Positions 1 through 9,309 of a stretch of 64,000 nucleotides of DNA are shown one piece after another. A model generated the notes under the pieces. That model saw nothing but the letters and a program-made list of their open reading frames with translations, did not search any database and was not told where the DNA came from. Source of the DNA: Bacillota bacterium (GTDB lineage: Bacteria > Bacillota > Clostridia > Oscillospirales > Ruminococcaceae); the NCBI GenBank assembly GCA_023443315.1, contig JAEZVA010000097.1:1-64000 (forward strand), given 5' to 3'. The first letter of the stretch is position 1; each line of letters begins with the position of its first letter. Made by a program: the position numbers and the translations under genes.

Positions 1-1341
1 CAGACCATCCTTGACGCCGCCAACCGCGTGATTTCGCACAACACCCTGCGCAAGGGCAAGGAGCTATGGACAAACAACGACAAGGGCGAACAGGTGCTCG
101 TTTACCGTGCATCGAGTGCCGAGGACGAAAGCGCGTTTGTCGCTTCTACCATTGAAGAAAACGTGCGCACCGGTCGCAAATACGCAGATCACGCGATTTT
201 GTACCGTATGAACGCGCAATCCGCACAGCTGGAGCAGCACTTCATCAAGGCTGCCATCCCCTACCGCATCATCGGCGGGCTGCGCTTTTATGAGCGCAAG
301 GAGATTAAGGATATCCTCGCTTATCTGGCCGTTATCAACAACCCCGCCGACGCGGTACGTCTTTCGCGCATTATTAACGAGCCCAAGCGCGGCATCGGCG
401 ACGCGACCGTAGCCGTCGCCCGCGAGATTGCAGACAACCTTGGCGTTTCGATGTTTGAGGTCATCCGCGAGGCGGAGAACTACGCGGGGCTTGCTCGAAA
501 AGCCGCTTCTCTACGGGCGTTTGCCGACATGATGCAGGGCTTTATCGACACCGCGCAGGACACCCAGCTTGATGTTTTGCTCGATAGCGTGATGGAAGAT
601 ACGGGCTACATGGAGATGCTGCACGCGCAGGGAGAAGAGGGTTTAACCCGCATAGAAAACCTAAGCGAGCTGTTAACCAACGTGAAGAAGTATACCCTAA
701 ACAACGAGGACGCGGGGCTTTCCGGCTTTTTGGAGGAGGTCTCGTTGCTGACCGATATTGATAACTACGACGGTGACGCCGACGCGGCGGTGATGATGAC
801 CATGCACTCCGCCAAGGGGCTTGAGTTTCCGTTTGTGTTTATCGTGGGTATGGAGGAAGGCATTTTCCCCGGTATCCGCGTGATGTACGACCCCACGGAG
901 GTGGAGGAGGAACGCCGCCTTGCTTATGTTGCGATTACAAGAGCGAAGGAAAAGCTAACCATAACAAACGCCGCTTCCCGCATGCTGTTTGGTCAGACCT
1001 CGCGCAACCGCCCCTCCCGCTTTTTGAGTGAAATCCCCACCGAGTTTAAAAACGAAACAGGGCTTACCTCCTGGACAAGCAAGCCGCAAACGCCCGCCTA
1101 CACCCCGCCGCATACCCGCTCGGGCGGGCTCTCTGACCCCGTACACGTTTCGGGCAAGCCGCAGGGCTTTGGCGCTAAGCAGAGCTTTACTTCAGGCGAG
1201 CGAGTGCGCCACAAGATTTTTGGCGACGGCATGATTCTCTCCACTACGCCGATGGGCAACGACACCTTGCTTGAGATTGCGTTTGACACACGCGGTACAA
1301 AGAAGATTATGTCCAACTTCACAAGCCTTGAGAAGCTGTAG
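1..1341 (+). CDS. pcrA: ATP-dependent DNA helicase PcrA/UvrD, C-terminal part
   Basis: Superfamily 1A 3'-5' DNA helicase acting in repair and replication restart. The reading frame is open from base 1, so the start and the Walker A domain lie outside the window; 446 residues remain. Near visible residue 268 the HSAKGLEF block (motif V region) is followed by a GMEEGIFPG stretch. Near residue 305 the ERRLAYVAITRAKEKL block is motif VI, whose arginines contact ATP. The last 60 residues (GERVRHKIFGDGMILS) match the small Tudor-like tail typical of Gram-positive PcrA. It ends two bases before the stop of the convergent MBL-fold gene. The family assignment is secure; PcrA rather than UvrD is inferred from the Gram-positive context. 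Confidence 0.95.
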   Translation, partial: QTILDAANRVISHNTLRKGKELWTNNDKGEQVLVYRASSAEDESAFVASTIEENVRTGRKYADHAILYRMNAQSAQLEQHFIKAAIPYRIIGGLRFYERKEIKDILAYLAVINNPADAVRLSRIINEPKRGIGDATVAVAREIADNLGVSMFEVIREAENYAGLARKAASLRAFADMMQGFIDTAQDTQLDVLLDSVMEDTGYMEMLHAQGEEGLTRIENLSELLTNVKKYTLNNEDAGLSGFLEEVSLLTDIDNYDGDADAAVMMTMHSAKGLEFPFVFIVGMEEGIFPGIRVMYDPTEVEEERRLAYVAITRAKEKLTITNAASRMLFGQTSRNRPSRFLSEIPTEFKNETGLTSWTSKPQTPAYTPPHTRSGGLSDPVHVSGKPQGFGAKQSFTSGERVRHKIFGDGMILSTTPMGNDTLLEIAFDTRGTKKIMSNFTSLEKL

Positions 1342-1342
1342 G

Positions 1343-2095
1343 CTATAGATCGATTTCCTCCCCATTTAATGGTATCAAAACCTGATCTTGAAGCCTATTT
1401 TCTACTATCGCCTCGTAAAGCTTCTCTCTTGTAAGGCGACAATGGTTCCACGCTTCCATGTGAATGGCTATTGTCTTTGCATTGGGGGCACAGGCGCAAA
1501 CCGATAAAATATCCGCCTTATCCATGGTGATGGGTCTGCCGGTTTCAAACCGTGCTTCCCCGCAATAGCAAACGATGATATCCGGGTGGTACTGGTAAAT
1601 CGCCGCCTTGGTATAAGAACCCCAAACCGTATCACCCGTCAGGTAAACGGTTGGCTTACCCTGCGCGGAAAGGATGTATCCCGATGAGGGCGCCATGCTT
1701 TTTGCTATGACCCCGTGACCATGTCGCGCCTTTGTTCTGCAGATACTTACCCCCTGCCACACTTCCTGCGTTTTGACTGGTATCACCTGCGTAAACCCGA
1801 GCTCGGTGAGTTTTTTCTCGTCTTCGGGCTGACAGAATACCGGCAGCTGCTTTGGAAGCAGGTTTGCCGCCGCCTTATCAAAATGGTCGCTGTGGGTGTG
1901 GGTAACAAGAACCACGTCACAGCTTAGCAAGGACTGGACGGGTACTGGCAGGTCGACGAGTGGGTTGTTGCGGGTATCCGGCACCCCCTCAATCGCGGGC
2001 AGTGCCCCCTTTGGGGATAACACGGGGTCAATTAACAGCCGTTTGTTTTGAATTGTAAGCACACACGTTGAGTGCCGAATGTGTTGCAGCCGCAT
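1343..2095 (-). CDS. MBL-fold metallo-hydrolase
   Basis: Metallo-beta-lactamase-fold protein, probably a cytoplasmic metal-dependent hydrolase of the UlaG/UPF0173-like type. The zinc-binding motif THTHSDHFD is at about residues 65-73, and later metal-ligand candidates lie in YLTGDTVW and in AIHMEAWNHC. The N-terminus (MRLQHIRHSTCVLTI) looks like the usual first strand of this family, so the ATG at 2095 is chosen. A GTG at 2107 is possible but would sit almost on top of the GAAAGG ribosome site. It is transcribed toward the helicase gene with only one base between them. The substrate cannot be deduced. Confidence 0.85.
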   Translation of the reverse strand: MRLQHIRHSTCVLTIQNKRLLIDPVLSPKGALPAIEGVPDTRNNPLVDLPVPVQSLLSCDVVLVTHTHSDHFDKAAANLLPKQLPVFCQPEDEKKLTELGFTQVIPVKTQEVWQGVSICRTKARHGHGVIAKSMAPSSGYILSAQGKPTVYLTGDTVWGSYTKAAIYQYHPDIIVCYCGEARFETGRPITMDKADILSVCACAPNAKTIAIHMEAWNHCRLTREKLYEAIVENRLQDQVLIPLNGEEIDL

Positions 2096-2213
2096 AGCTA
2101 TAATCACGCCTTTCTAATCATCCGTACTTCATCCTTATTATACTTCACGTTTTGCTTGACCCGCTAAACAATTGCCGCTTACCGACTTGAGTGATGAAAG
2201 GATACGGACTGCG

Positions 2214-2627
2214 ATGCTTGACCAAACCGACCGTGAGATCATTAACCTGTTATCCAAAAATGCTAGAAGCCAGTGGCAGGAGATCGGAGACGCGGTTCAT
2301 CTGACCGGGCAGGGCGTGAAGAATCGGGTTGACCGTCTTGAAAAGAACGGCGTGATACAAAGCTACACCATAACGACTAACCCATATAAAATGGGGCTGT
2401 TTTGTGAAGCGTTCGTCACCGTATTTATGAAGACCACCGAGCACCAAGCCTTTTTGCACCACCTTGCGCAGTGCGCCTCGGTATCCGAGGTTTATCGCAT
2501 CGGTGGAGAGGGCTGTTATCTTATAAAGGTGCTTGCCGCAGACCAGCGGGAGCTTACCGCGTTGCTCGATGAGATATTGCAGTATGCAAACTATCGTGTT
2601 AATATGACGATTGACCGCATAAAGTAA
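2214..2627 (+). CDS. Lrp/AsnC family transcriptional regulator
   Basis: Small DNA-binding regulator of the feast/famine (Lrp/AsnC) family, 137 residues. The N-terminal winged helix-turn-helix begins with MLDQTDREIINLLSKNARS, the usual AsnC opening. It is followed by the recognition region GQGVKNRVDRLEKNGVIQSY and a C-terminal RAM-type alpha/beta ligand domain with VSEVYRIGGEGCYLIKVL. The ATG at 2214 is preferred over an upstream TTG at 2172 because it starts exactly at the family consensus and has GAAAGGAT about 12 bases upstream. It lies just upstream of thyX, but nothing ties the two functionally. The effector is probably an amino acid, by family only. Confidence 0.88.
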   Translation: MLDQTDREIINLLSKNARSQWQEIGDAVHLTGQGVKNRVDRLEKNGVIQSYTITTNPYKMGLFCEAFVTVFMKTTEHQAFLHHLAQCASVSEVYRIGGEGCYLIKVLAADQRELTALLDEILQYANYRVNMTIDRIK

Positions 2628-2715
2628 TTTGCCTTTTATCTTGCCTGCCGAAATTCGGCAGCCGCCGCACCGCATTATCGTACATAAGCGGATGTGCGGC
2701 AGAATGGAGGTCCGT

Positions 2716-3492
2716 ATGCCAAAGGTTACCCTGATATCCTACACGCCTGAGCCAGAAAAGACGGTGGCAGCTGCCGCAAAGCTGTGTTATAGCAACGCGG
2801 ACAGCATCGAGACGCTGACCGATGGTCTGACCCCCGAAAGCGCCGCGAAGTTCGTCGCCATGCTCGCGGAGATTGGGCACGAAAGCCCCATAGAGCACGC
2901 GAGCTTTACGTTTGGCATCGAGGGCGTTTCTCGTGCGCTGCTTGCACAGATTACCCGGCACCGCATCGCATCCTTTTCGGTGCAGAGCCAGCGCTATGTG
3001 CGCAAGAGCGGCTTTGAATACATCGTTCCGCCCGAGATTGCCGCCATCCCCGAGGCGAAGCAAGAGTACCTGCGCGCGATGGAAGCGGCATCAAGCCACT
3101 ACGACAAGCTAAGCGAGATACTGCTTGCAGAGCACACAAAACGGCTGGTCGCTCAGGGGCTTACGGCGGAGACGGCGCAAAAGAAGGCGGAAAAGCTCGC
3201 CATTGAAGATGCGCGCTTTGTACTGCCCAACGCCTGCGATACCCGCATGATTGTAACCATGAACGCGCGAAGCCTGCACAACTTTTTCGCCCACCGCTGC
3301 TGCAACCGCGCACAGTGGGAGATCCAGGCTGTCGCGGATGAAATGCTGCGTCTTGTGACTGCGGTTGCCCCCAACCTGTTTGCGTCGGCGGGACCCTCCT
3401 GCGCAAACGGTCCCTGCCCAGAGGGCAAGATGAGCTGCGGCAAAATTACCGAGGTTCGCGCAAAGTATGCACAGCTAAAGCAGCGCAGCTAG
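2716..3492 (+). CDS. thyX: FAD-dependent thymidylate synthase ThyX
   Basis: Flavin-dependent thymidylate synthase, converting dUMP to dTMP with methylene-tetrahydrofolate, NADPH and FAD. The ThyX signature RHRxxSxxxxSxR is visible as RHRIASFSVQSQR at residues 82-94, with the substrate-binding RSLHNFFAHRC segment further on. The protein is 258 residues, within the family's usual range. The ATG at 2716 has TGGAGG six bases upstream; the frame stays open further upstream but that part looks noncoding. A 5-formyl-THF cyclo-ligase gene about 600 bases downstream gives a loose folate context. No ThyA is seen in the window. Confidence 0.96.
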   Translation: MPKVTLISYTPEPEKTVAAAAKLCYSNADSIETLTDGLTPESAAKFVAMLAEIGHESPIEHASFTFGIEGVSRALLAQITRHRIASFSVQSQRYVRKSGFEYIVPPEIAAIPEAKQEYLRAMEAASSHYDKLSEILLAEHTKRLVAQGLTAETAQKKAEKLAIEDARFVLPNACDTRMIVTMNARSLHNFFAHRCCNRAQWEIQAVADEMLRLVTAVAPNLFASAGPSCANGPCPEGKMSCGKITEVRAKYAQLKQRS

Positions 3493-3568
3493 TGCAAGTC
3501 GTATTACACGGTAAAAATGCGGTAATATTAAGATGATTTCTTTCTTATAGAATGTAGAGGTGCTTTTT

Positions 3569-4117
3569 ATGATTTATGTTTTTTTTGCGGACGGATTTGA
3601 AGAGATGGAGGCGATAGCGCCCCTTGACATCCTGCGCCGCGCGGAATTGGAAGTAACCGCGGTGGGCGTTGGCGGCAAGGTGATTCGCGGCGCGCATGGC
3701 ATTTCTGTGGTTTGTGATATTGAAGCGACCGATGCCTCTCTGGCAGATGCCGAGATGATTGTGCTGCCGGGTGGTCTGCCAGGCACGCTGAACCTAGAAA
3801 AGAACGAGATTGTGCAGTGTTTTATTGATTTCTGCGCACAAAATAATAGATGGATAGGCGCTATCTGTGCCGCGCCCTCGATACTTGGGCACAAAGGGCT
3901 ATTAAGCGGCAGGCAGTTCACCTGTTCGCCCGGGTTTGAAACCCAGGTGAACGACGGATTATACCGTGCGGGCGGCGTTGTACGAGACGGCAGGGTTATT
4001 ACCGCTGCAGGCGCCGGACTTTCTGTCGATTTCGGGCTTGCTCTGGTGGAGGCATTGCTTGGAAAGGAACGCTCCGACCTGCTGGGAGCCTCGATGCAAT
4101 GCAAAGATTTGACATAA
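3569..4117 (+). CDS. DJ-1/PfpI family protein
   Basis: DJ-1/ThiJ/PfpI-superfamily protein of 182 residues, of the YajL/DJ-1 type often annotated as protein deglycase or chaperone. Seen in the sequence: an acidic FADGFEEMEAIAPLDILRRA start with the conserved glutamate, the nucleophile elbow AICAAPSIL with Cys100, and a C-terminal GAGLSVDFGLALVEALLG. The ATG at 3569 has AGAGG eight bases upstream; a GTG at 3560 overlaps that site and is less likely. Its 3' end overlaps the cyclo-ligase gene by 19 bases, suggesting a shared transcript. The exact activity is uncertain. Confidence 0.9.
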   Translation: MIYVFFADGFEEMEAIAPLDILRRAELEVTAVGVGGKVIRGAHGISVVCDIEATDASLADAEMIVLPGGLPGTLNLEKNEIVQCFIDFCAQNNRWIGAICAAPSILGHKGLLSGRQFTCSPGFETQVNDGLYRAGGVVRDGRVITAAGAGLSVDFGLALVEALLGKERSDLLGASMQCKDLT

Positions 4118-4695
4118 GAGCCTACAAGCAGACCCTCCGAAGCCGATATAAAGGGATTCGTCTTTCTATGACTGCCGAACATAAGGCGCAGTGCGATGCT
4201 GAGATATTTATGCGCCTTAAGGGGCTTTGGCAGGTAAAAAACGCGGACCTTTTGCTTACCTATGTTTCCACCGCCATTGAGGTTGATACGCTTGCGTTAA
4301 TTGAGTGGGCGTTAGCCGCGGGCAAGCGCGTTGCGGTGCCCTATTGCATCGACAACACGCGCGACATGTGTTTTTACCTAATTCGCTCTTTGGATGACCT
4401 GAGCCGACGCACCTTTGGTGTGCTTGAGCCCATCCCCGAACGATGCGAGAAACTGACCAGTGCAAAAAACAGCGTATGCATTGTACCTGGTCTTGCGTTT
4501 GACAAACAGGGCTTTCGCCTTGGCTACGGCAAAGGCTATTACGATAGATTTCTTTCGCGATATTCGGGCGTGATGATTGGCGTGTGCTATCGCAGCTGCA
4601 TCTTACACCGATTGCACAGAGGGCGCTTTGACGTCGCCTGCCACATGCTTGTTACAGAACAAGAAACGATAAACTGCCGCACCCAAAAAGGCTAA
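4099..4695 (+). CDS. 5-formyltetrahydrofolate cyclo-ligase
   Basis: ATP-dependent 5-formyl-THF cyclo-ligase (MTHFS/YgfA family), returning 5-formyl-THF to the active folate pool as methenyl-THF. The C-terminal signature GLAFDKQGFRLGYGKGYYDRF at about residues 131-151 carries the glycine-rich ATP/phosphate-binding motif. An N-terminal basic KQTLRSRYKGIRL helix is also usual. Length (198 residues) is normal. The start lies inside the end of the DJ-1 gene, so the two are probably translationally linked; mltG follows 35 bases later. Confidence 0.95.
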   Translation: MQRFDIRAYKQTLRSRYKGIRLSMTAEHKAQCDAEIFMRLKGLWQVKNADLLLTYVSTAIEVDTLALIEWALAAGKRVAVPYCIDNTRDMCFYLIRSLDDLSRRTFGVLEPIPERCEKLTSAKNSVCIVPGLAFDKQGFRLGYGKGYYDRFLSRYSGVMIGVCYRSCILHRLHRGRFDVACHMLVTEQETINCRTQKG

Positions 4696-4730
4696 TGCGG
4701 TAATAACCATAGAGCAGGGAGGAAATAGCA

Positions 4731-6497
4731 ATGACTCCATACGACCCCAAGAACGAAGGCTATGAGGAGAAAAAGCTCTCCGAGGAGCTTGCAAAACGCG
4801 CGGCAGAGAATGCACGACCCAAGCCGGTTATATTTGACATAGAAAAATCAGACGAGGAATTCTTTGGCGGGGGCAGTAAGGGCGTTTCGAGCAACCCGAA
4901 GTCCCAAGAGCCCGCCCGCCCGCAGGTTCCTTCTGAGCCGACGGCTGTGCCCAGACGACCCGTGTATCAGCCCAACTCCTTTGCCGAGCTTCCCCCTGAT
5001 GTGAAGGAAGCGCCCGGTAACGCCGGTGCGCAGGTGGGTGAACCCACCCGCGTCATTCCACGTCAGGCGATTGAGCGACAGATGAACGCTTCCCAAAAGG
5101 AAGACGGCGTTAAGATTTACGGCGATAAGTCGCAACCGCAGGCATCCTATTATTCAAACATACCCAAAGTCCCCGCAAAACCGGCTAAGCCGTTTAAGCT
5201 AAACATTGCCGATGAAGATTACAATGCGATTCCCGATTTTGACAACCGCAACCGTCCGGCACAGCCCGCTGCGCGCAGCGCTATGCCACCGGCAGACGGC
5301 AAGCGCCCTCGCCCACCCGCCGCCCCTTCGGGCAAGGAATTTGATTACGTCCCCCCTTCTGTGCCTGAGGAACACCCGAGAACAAGCCGCGGCAACAAAA
5401 CCATGCGCAGCCTGGGACGGCTTGCCAACGGCGTCATCTATACCATCGGCGTGCTGTTTGCGTCCATCTTGCTTTCAATCTTCATCCTGCAATCGATGAG
5501 CGATGTGCTGGGGTTGTTTAAATCCGAGAAAGAGATCTCTGTCACCATCCCCGCGAATGCGGACACACAGCAGGTCTCCGCGATACTAAAAGAAAGCGGT
5601 GTCATCTCGCAGCCGCTTACGTTTCGACTTTACTCCAAGTATCGCGAACACGGCGATGTGTTTTTAACCGGCAACTTTTTGCTGAACTCGAATATGTCAT
5701 ACGACGAGATCATCAAAGTAATTCAGGTTGCACGCAGCGAACGTAAGGTTGTTTCTATCACATTTATCGAGGGCATGAGCATACTGGAAATCGCCAACAA
5801 ACTGCAGGAAAACAATGTGTGTGACGCACAGGAATTTATTGATGTGCTTAACACCACCGATTTTGGATATGAATTTGAGGACTTAATCCCCACAGGCGGT
5901 AACCGCTACCTAAAGCTGGAGGGGTATCTGTTCCCCGATACGTACAGCTTTTACGTTGGCGAAGCGCCAAACTCTGTGGCAAAAAAGTTCCTCGCAAACT
6001 TTAATAAAAAGATTACGGCAGACCTGATTGACCGCATTAACAAGATGGACATGACGCTGGATCAGGCGATTATTCTTGCCTCCATTATTCAGAAGGAGGG
6101 TCGTACACTTGACGATATGTACAATGTGTCTAGTGTATTCAACAACCGCTTGAACAAGCCAAAAAGTTTCCCCATGCTACAGTCGGACGTTACCATCAAC
6201 TATGTAAACGACAACATCTTCCCGTTTGTAAGTAGCGAAGAGGATCGACAGGCTTATGCGTCTGCGTATAACACATACAAGTGTGAGGGGCTTCCGATTG
6301 GGCCGGTGTCAAACCCCGGTATTAACGCGATAAAAGCGGCCATATACCCTGATGAAACCCCGTTTTATTACTTCCTTACCGATGAAAAGATGGCGTATTA
6401 CTATGCCGAAACTCTGGCAAAGCACGAGGCTAACCTCGCCAAAGCAAAGCAGGTAGGCGAAGAGATAGGCGGCGTTACCACCCATACTGAGGAGTAA
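4731..6497 (+). CDS. mltG: Endolytic murein transglycosylase MltG with long proline-rich cytoplasmic N-terminus
   Basis: Membrane-anchored lytic transglycosylase (YceG/MltG family) that cuts nascent glycan strands. The C-terminal catalytic domain has a LysM-like start (SVTIPANADTQQVSAILKES), then EGYLFPDTYSF and the active-site block ASIIQKEG with catalytic Glu456, followed by NVSSVFNNRL and LPIGPVSNPG. A single membrane helix lies at about residues 232-252. The first 225 residues are charged and proline-rich with no recognised fold, so the protein (588 residues) is far longer than the roughly 340-residue E. coli form. The start has AGGGAGGAAA nine bases upstream. Confidence 0.95.
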   Translation: MTPYDPKNEGYEEKKLSEELAKRAAENARPKPVIFDIEKSDEEFFGGGSKGVSSNPKSQEPARPQVPSEPTAVPRRPVYQPNSFAELPPDVKEAPGNAGAQVGEPTRVIPRQAIERQMNASQKEDGVKIYGDKSQPQASYYSNIPKVPAKPAKPFKLNIADEDYNAIPDFDNRNRPAQPAARSAMPPADGKRPRPPAAPSGKEFDYVPPSVPEEHPRTSRGNKTMRSLGRLANGVIYTIGVLFASILLSIFILQSMSDVLGLFKSEKEISVTIPANADTQQVSAILKESGVISQPLTFRLYSKYREHGDVFLTGNFLLNSNMSYDEIIKVIQVARSERKVVSITFIEGMSILEIANKLQENNVCDAQEFIDVLNTTDFGYEFEDLIPTGGNRYLKLEGYLFPDTYSFYVGEAPNSVAKKFLANFNKKITADLIDRINKMDMTLDQAIILASIIQKEGRTLDDMYNVSSVFNNRLNKPKSFPMLQSDVTINYVNDNIFPFVSSEEDRQAYASAYNTYKCEGLPIGPVSNPGINAIKAAIYPDETPFYYFLTDEKMAYYYAETLAKHEANLAKAKQVGEEIGGVTTHTEE

Positions 6498-6581
6498 TAC
6501 GAACGCTTTAAGCAAAAATAAACTTGACTAAGCGGGCGGCTTCTTGCCGCCCGCTTAGTATGATGAAAGGGATGTTGCGGC

Positions 6582-7811
6582 ATGTCTAATCAGCGGTTTC
6601 CTGAGGTTTTAGCTCCTGCCGGAGACCTTTCGCGTCTGATTGCCGCGGTGGACTTCGGTGCGGACGCGGTATATGTGGGCGGCAAGGCGTTTTCCATGCG
6701 CAATGCGTCTGCAAACTTTGATGAAGATGATCTTTTGCGTGGGGTACAGTATGCCCACGCAAACGGCGCAAGGGTGTATCTTGCGTGTAATACCCTGCCC
6801 CATTGTGAGGAAGCAGAGCAGCTTGAGGGCTACTTCTCGTTTGTAAAGGATTCGGGCGTGGACGCCGTAATCGCAAGTGACATCGGGGTGCTTGGGCTTG
6901 CGCGCCGCTGTATGCCAGAGATGGAGCTGCATATCTCTACCCAAGCAGGGGTGGTAAACCATCTAGCGGCAAACGAACTGTATGCCATGGGTGCAAGACG
7001 CGTGGTGCTTGCGCGCGAGCTAAGCTTGCGGGAGATTAGATACATCCGCGACCACACCCCGCCCAACCTTGCCCTAGAGGTGTTTGTTCACGGTGCGATG
7101 TGCGTATCGTTTTCGGGGCGGTGCCTGTTGTCCTCATACATTGCAGGGCGAGATGCAAACCGCGGCGAGTGTGCCCAGCCCTGCCGCTGGCGGTATTCCT
7201 TAACGGAAGAAAAGCGTCCAAACGAGCATTACCCGATCTTTGAGGATGATGGGGGCACATACATCCTAAACGCCAAAGACCTATGCATGATTGAGCATAT
7301 CCCCGAGCTGATTGATGCGGGGGTCTCCAGCCTAAAGATTGAGGGGCGAGCAAAAAGCGATTACTATGTATCGGTTATCACAGGTGCCTACCGCATGGCA
7401 GTGGATGGATACCGTAACGACCCACAAAACTATAAAACCGAACAGTGGCTAATTGACGAGGTGCACAAGGTAAGCCACCGTCAGTACGGGACCGGCTTCT
7501 TTTTTGGGCAGCCGGATAACGGACAGTACTACGAAACGGGTGGCTACGTGCGTGACTACGATGTGGTTGCCGTAGTGGAGGACTGGCAGGACGGCACGGC
7601 GTTTTGCATTCAACGCAACAAGCTGTACATGGGGGATGAGGTAGAGGTGCTTGCACCCCGCTCAAAGCCCTTTGACCTGACCGTAACCCGCCTACTCTCT
7701 GCCGAGGGCGAGGAGATTGAGAGCACACCCCACCCGATGATGCGGTTTTCAATGCCCTGCCCTACCCCGGTCAAAAAGGGCACGGTGATTCGCCGCAGGG
7801 CAAAGCCGTAA
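6582..7811 (+). CDS. U32 family peptidase (tRNA/rRNA hydroxylation-type)
   Basis: Peptidase-U32-family protein, 409 residues. Family members such as TrhP and RlhA act in hydroxylation of tRNA or rRNA, and others are called collagenase-like proteases. The N-terminal barrel opens with LAPAGDLSRLIAAVDFGADAVY. The signature SFSGRCLLSSYIAGRDANRG followed by CAQPCRW holds the conserved cysteines thought to bind an iron-sulfur cluster. The SSLKIEGRAKSDYYV segment is also characteristic, and a small C-terminal beta domain follows. It starts with GAAAGGGA upstream and ends at a perfect 15-bp hairpin. A tRNA-modification role is inferred from the family. Confidence 0.9.
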   Translation: MSNQRFPEVLAPAGDLSRLIAAVDFGADAVYVGGKAFSMRNASANFDEDDLLRGVQYAHANGARVYLACNTLPHCEEAEQLEGYFSFVKDSGVDAVIASDIGVLGLARRCMPEMELHISTQAGVVNHLAANELYAMGARRVVLARELSLREIRYIRDHTPPNLALEVFVHGAMCVSFSGRCLLSSYIAGRDANRGECAQPCRWRYSLTEEKRPNEHYPIFEDDGGTYILNAKDLCMIEHIPELIDAGVSSLKIEGRAKSDYYVSVITGAYRMAVDGYRNDPQNYKTEQWLIDEVHKVSHRQYGTGFFFGQPDNGQYYETGGYVRDYDVVAVVEDWQDGTAFCIQRNKLYMGDEVEVLAPRSKPFDLTVTRLLSAEGEEIESTPHPMMRFSMPCPTPVKKGTVIRRRAKP

Positions 7812-7818
7812 ATAAACG

Positions 7819-7853
7819 ACGCCGTAACGATGACTGGTTCATCGTTACGGCGT
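7819..7853. terminator. Bidirectional hairpin between convergent genes
   Basis: Perfect 15-bp inverted repeat (arms 7819-7833 and 7839-7853, 5-nt loop) located just after the U32 gene and before the end of the convergent coiled-coil gene. The T-run is weak on both sides, so it may be a shared but imperfect terminator. Confidence 0.7.
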
Positions 7854-7896
7854 TCATGTTATTGCGAGTGCGGTAAGATTTTTATACCGAGGTGAT

Positions 7897-8166
7897 TTAT
7901 CCGGCAATCTCCAAGCGTTCTATGCGCTTTTCAAGAGCTTCAATCTTCCGTTCCAGTTCCCACTGTTTTTCATGAGTGAGCTTGTAACCGTCAAATAGAG
8001 CATCGATACGCTTTGTTATGTCGTTTTCCATATCAATTCTGATTGCCTTTACTTCGGCTTCAATGGAATTCAGTTTATCGGCAGTGACCTTGTTCTGCCC
8101 GTCAATGATTTTTGCTTGGTCTGCGAACATTTCGGCTATCTGACTAAGTAGTTCCTGATTATCCAT
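7897..8166 (-). CDS. Small coiled-coil protein of unknown function
   Basis: Unrecognised 89-residue protein. It is almost entirely charged and helical: MDNQELLSQIAEMFADQAK, a stretch with repeated hydrophobic a/d spacing, then a C-terminal KIEALEKRIERLEIAG heptad pattern. No membrane segment or signal peptide. The ATG at 8166 is chosen because AAGGAGGA sits nine bases upstream; an in-frame start at 8202 lacks such a site. It resembles short oligomerising proteins in Clostridia but no function can be assigned. It is a single gene, convergent with the U32 gene. Confidence 0.7.
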   Translation of the reverse strand: MDNQELLSQIAEMFADQAKIIDGQNKVTADKLNSIEAEVKAIRIDMENDITKRIDALFDGYKLTHEKQWELERKIEALEKRIERLEIAG

Positions 8167-8271
8167 GGTGTGTCCTCCTTTATCCGGCGGCTTTACTGCC
8201 ATTATACAGGCGCTTGTATGTATTGTCTAGGGGGGTCGTGTGCATCCGAATACAACTATTGTTTTGTATTA

Positions 8272-9309
8272 CTATCTTAGGTAAAGACTTGCGTGAAATC
8301 GCTCAAGCGCCGTTTGCTGCGCCTTGATAACACGGTCGCACCAACTGTCAAACTCGTCGTCTGTTTGTTGGAGTTCGGGCGAATCCATGATGTGACGCAC
8401 CGTGCGGGTAAGCCCCTCGTCCACCCGAACGGTGGCGGTAAACCCGGGTACTAGGCGTTTTAGTTTTGCGTTATCAAACACCACCGAGTTCGATTTGTCG
8501 CCCAGCAACGAGCCGGTCAAGTCGTACTGCTCTCCAGCGCAAGCACACAGGAAGTCGGTGGAAATGTGGACGGCGTGCAGAGGCACCTTTAGTGCCCCCG
8601 CAATCACGGAATAGATTTGATTCCATGTTACCGTTTCGTCTGAGGTAATCTGGACGGTCTCGCCGATGGCGTGGATATTGCCCATTAAACCCACAAAGCC
8701 CTTTGCAAAATCGGAGCTGTGCGTCAACGTCCAAAGCGAGGTACCGTCACCGTGGATGATTACGGGCTTGCCCTCCAGCATGCGCTTTGCAACGGGCCAG
8801 CTGCCGTTTTTTCCGTGCAGACCTAATGGGATTGCGCGTTCGTCGTAGGTATGGCTTGGTCGCACGATGGTTACAGGAAAGCCCTGCTCGCGATAAAGCC
8901 GCATAAGTAGCTCTTCGCACGCAATCTTGTCGCGCGAATACTGCCAATATGGGTTTGCGAGCGGCGTGCTTTCGGTAATACTGTAATGCGCAGGCGGCTT
9001 TTGATACGCCGACGCAGAGCTGATAAACAAAAACTGCTTTGTTTTGTCCCGAAACAGCCGATAGTCACGCTCAATCTGTTCGGGCGTAAACGCAATAAAA
9101 TCTGCTATCACATCAAACCGCTCTTGGGCAAACAGGTTCGCCATTGCAGCCTCGTCACCGATGTCTCCCTGCATGTGGATGGCTCCCCCCGGAAAGTTGG
9201 CGTTGCTCTTACCACGGTTGAGCAGATATAGCTCGCACCCGCGCTGAACTAAAAGCCGTGAGATGGATAGGCTAATGGTTCCGGTTCCGCCGATGATTAA
9301 TGCCTTCAT
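8272..9309 (-). CDS. NAD-dependent epimerase/dehydratase family protein
   Basis: Extended short-chain dehydrogenase/reductase, 345 residues, similar to sugar-nucleotide epimerases and to chloroplast CSP41-type RNA-binding relatives. The N-terminal Rossmann motif MKALIIGGTGTISLSIS has GGTGTIS in place of the usual GxxGxxG. The motif FISSASAYQKP is at about residue 107, and a later YSRDKIACEELL gives the catalytic Tyr-x-x-x-Lys. Start at 9309 with GGTAAGGT upstream; an alternative start 15 codons earlier is unlikely. It stands alone, and the substrate is not deducible. Confidence 0.85.
   Translation of the reverse strand: MKALIIGGTGTISLSISRLLVQRGCELYLLNRGKSNANFPGGAIHMQGDIGDEAAMANLFAQERFDVIADFIAFTPEQIERDYRLFRDKTKQFLFISSASAYQKPPAHYSITESTPLANPYWQYSRDKIACEELLMRLYREQGFPVTIVRPSHTYDERAIPLGLHGKNGSWPVAKRMLEGKPVIIHGDGTSLWTLTHSSDFAKGFVGLMGNIHAIGETVQITSDETVTWNQIYSVIAGALKVPLHAVHISTDFLCACAGEQYDLTGSLLGDKSNSVVFDNAKLKRLVPGFTATVRVDEGLTRTVRHIMDSPELQQTDDEFDSWCDRVIKAQQTALERFHASLYLR

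Noticed and set aside
3574..4182. Open frame of about 200 codons on the minus strand over the DJ-1 gene
   Set aside because: Exact antisense shadow of a well-supported gene, with low-complexity composition and no ribosome site.
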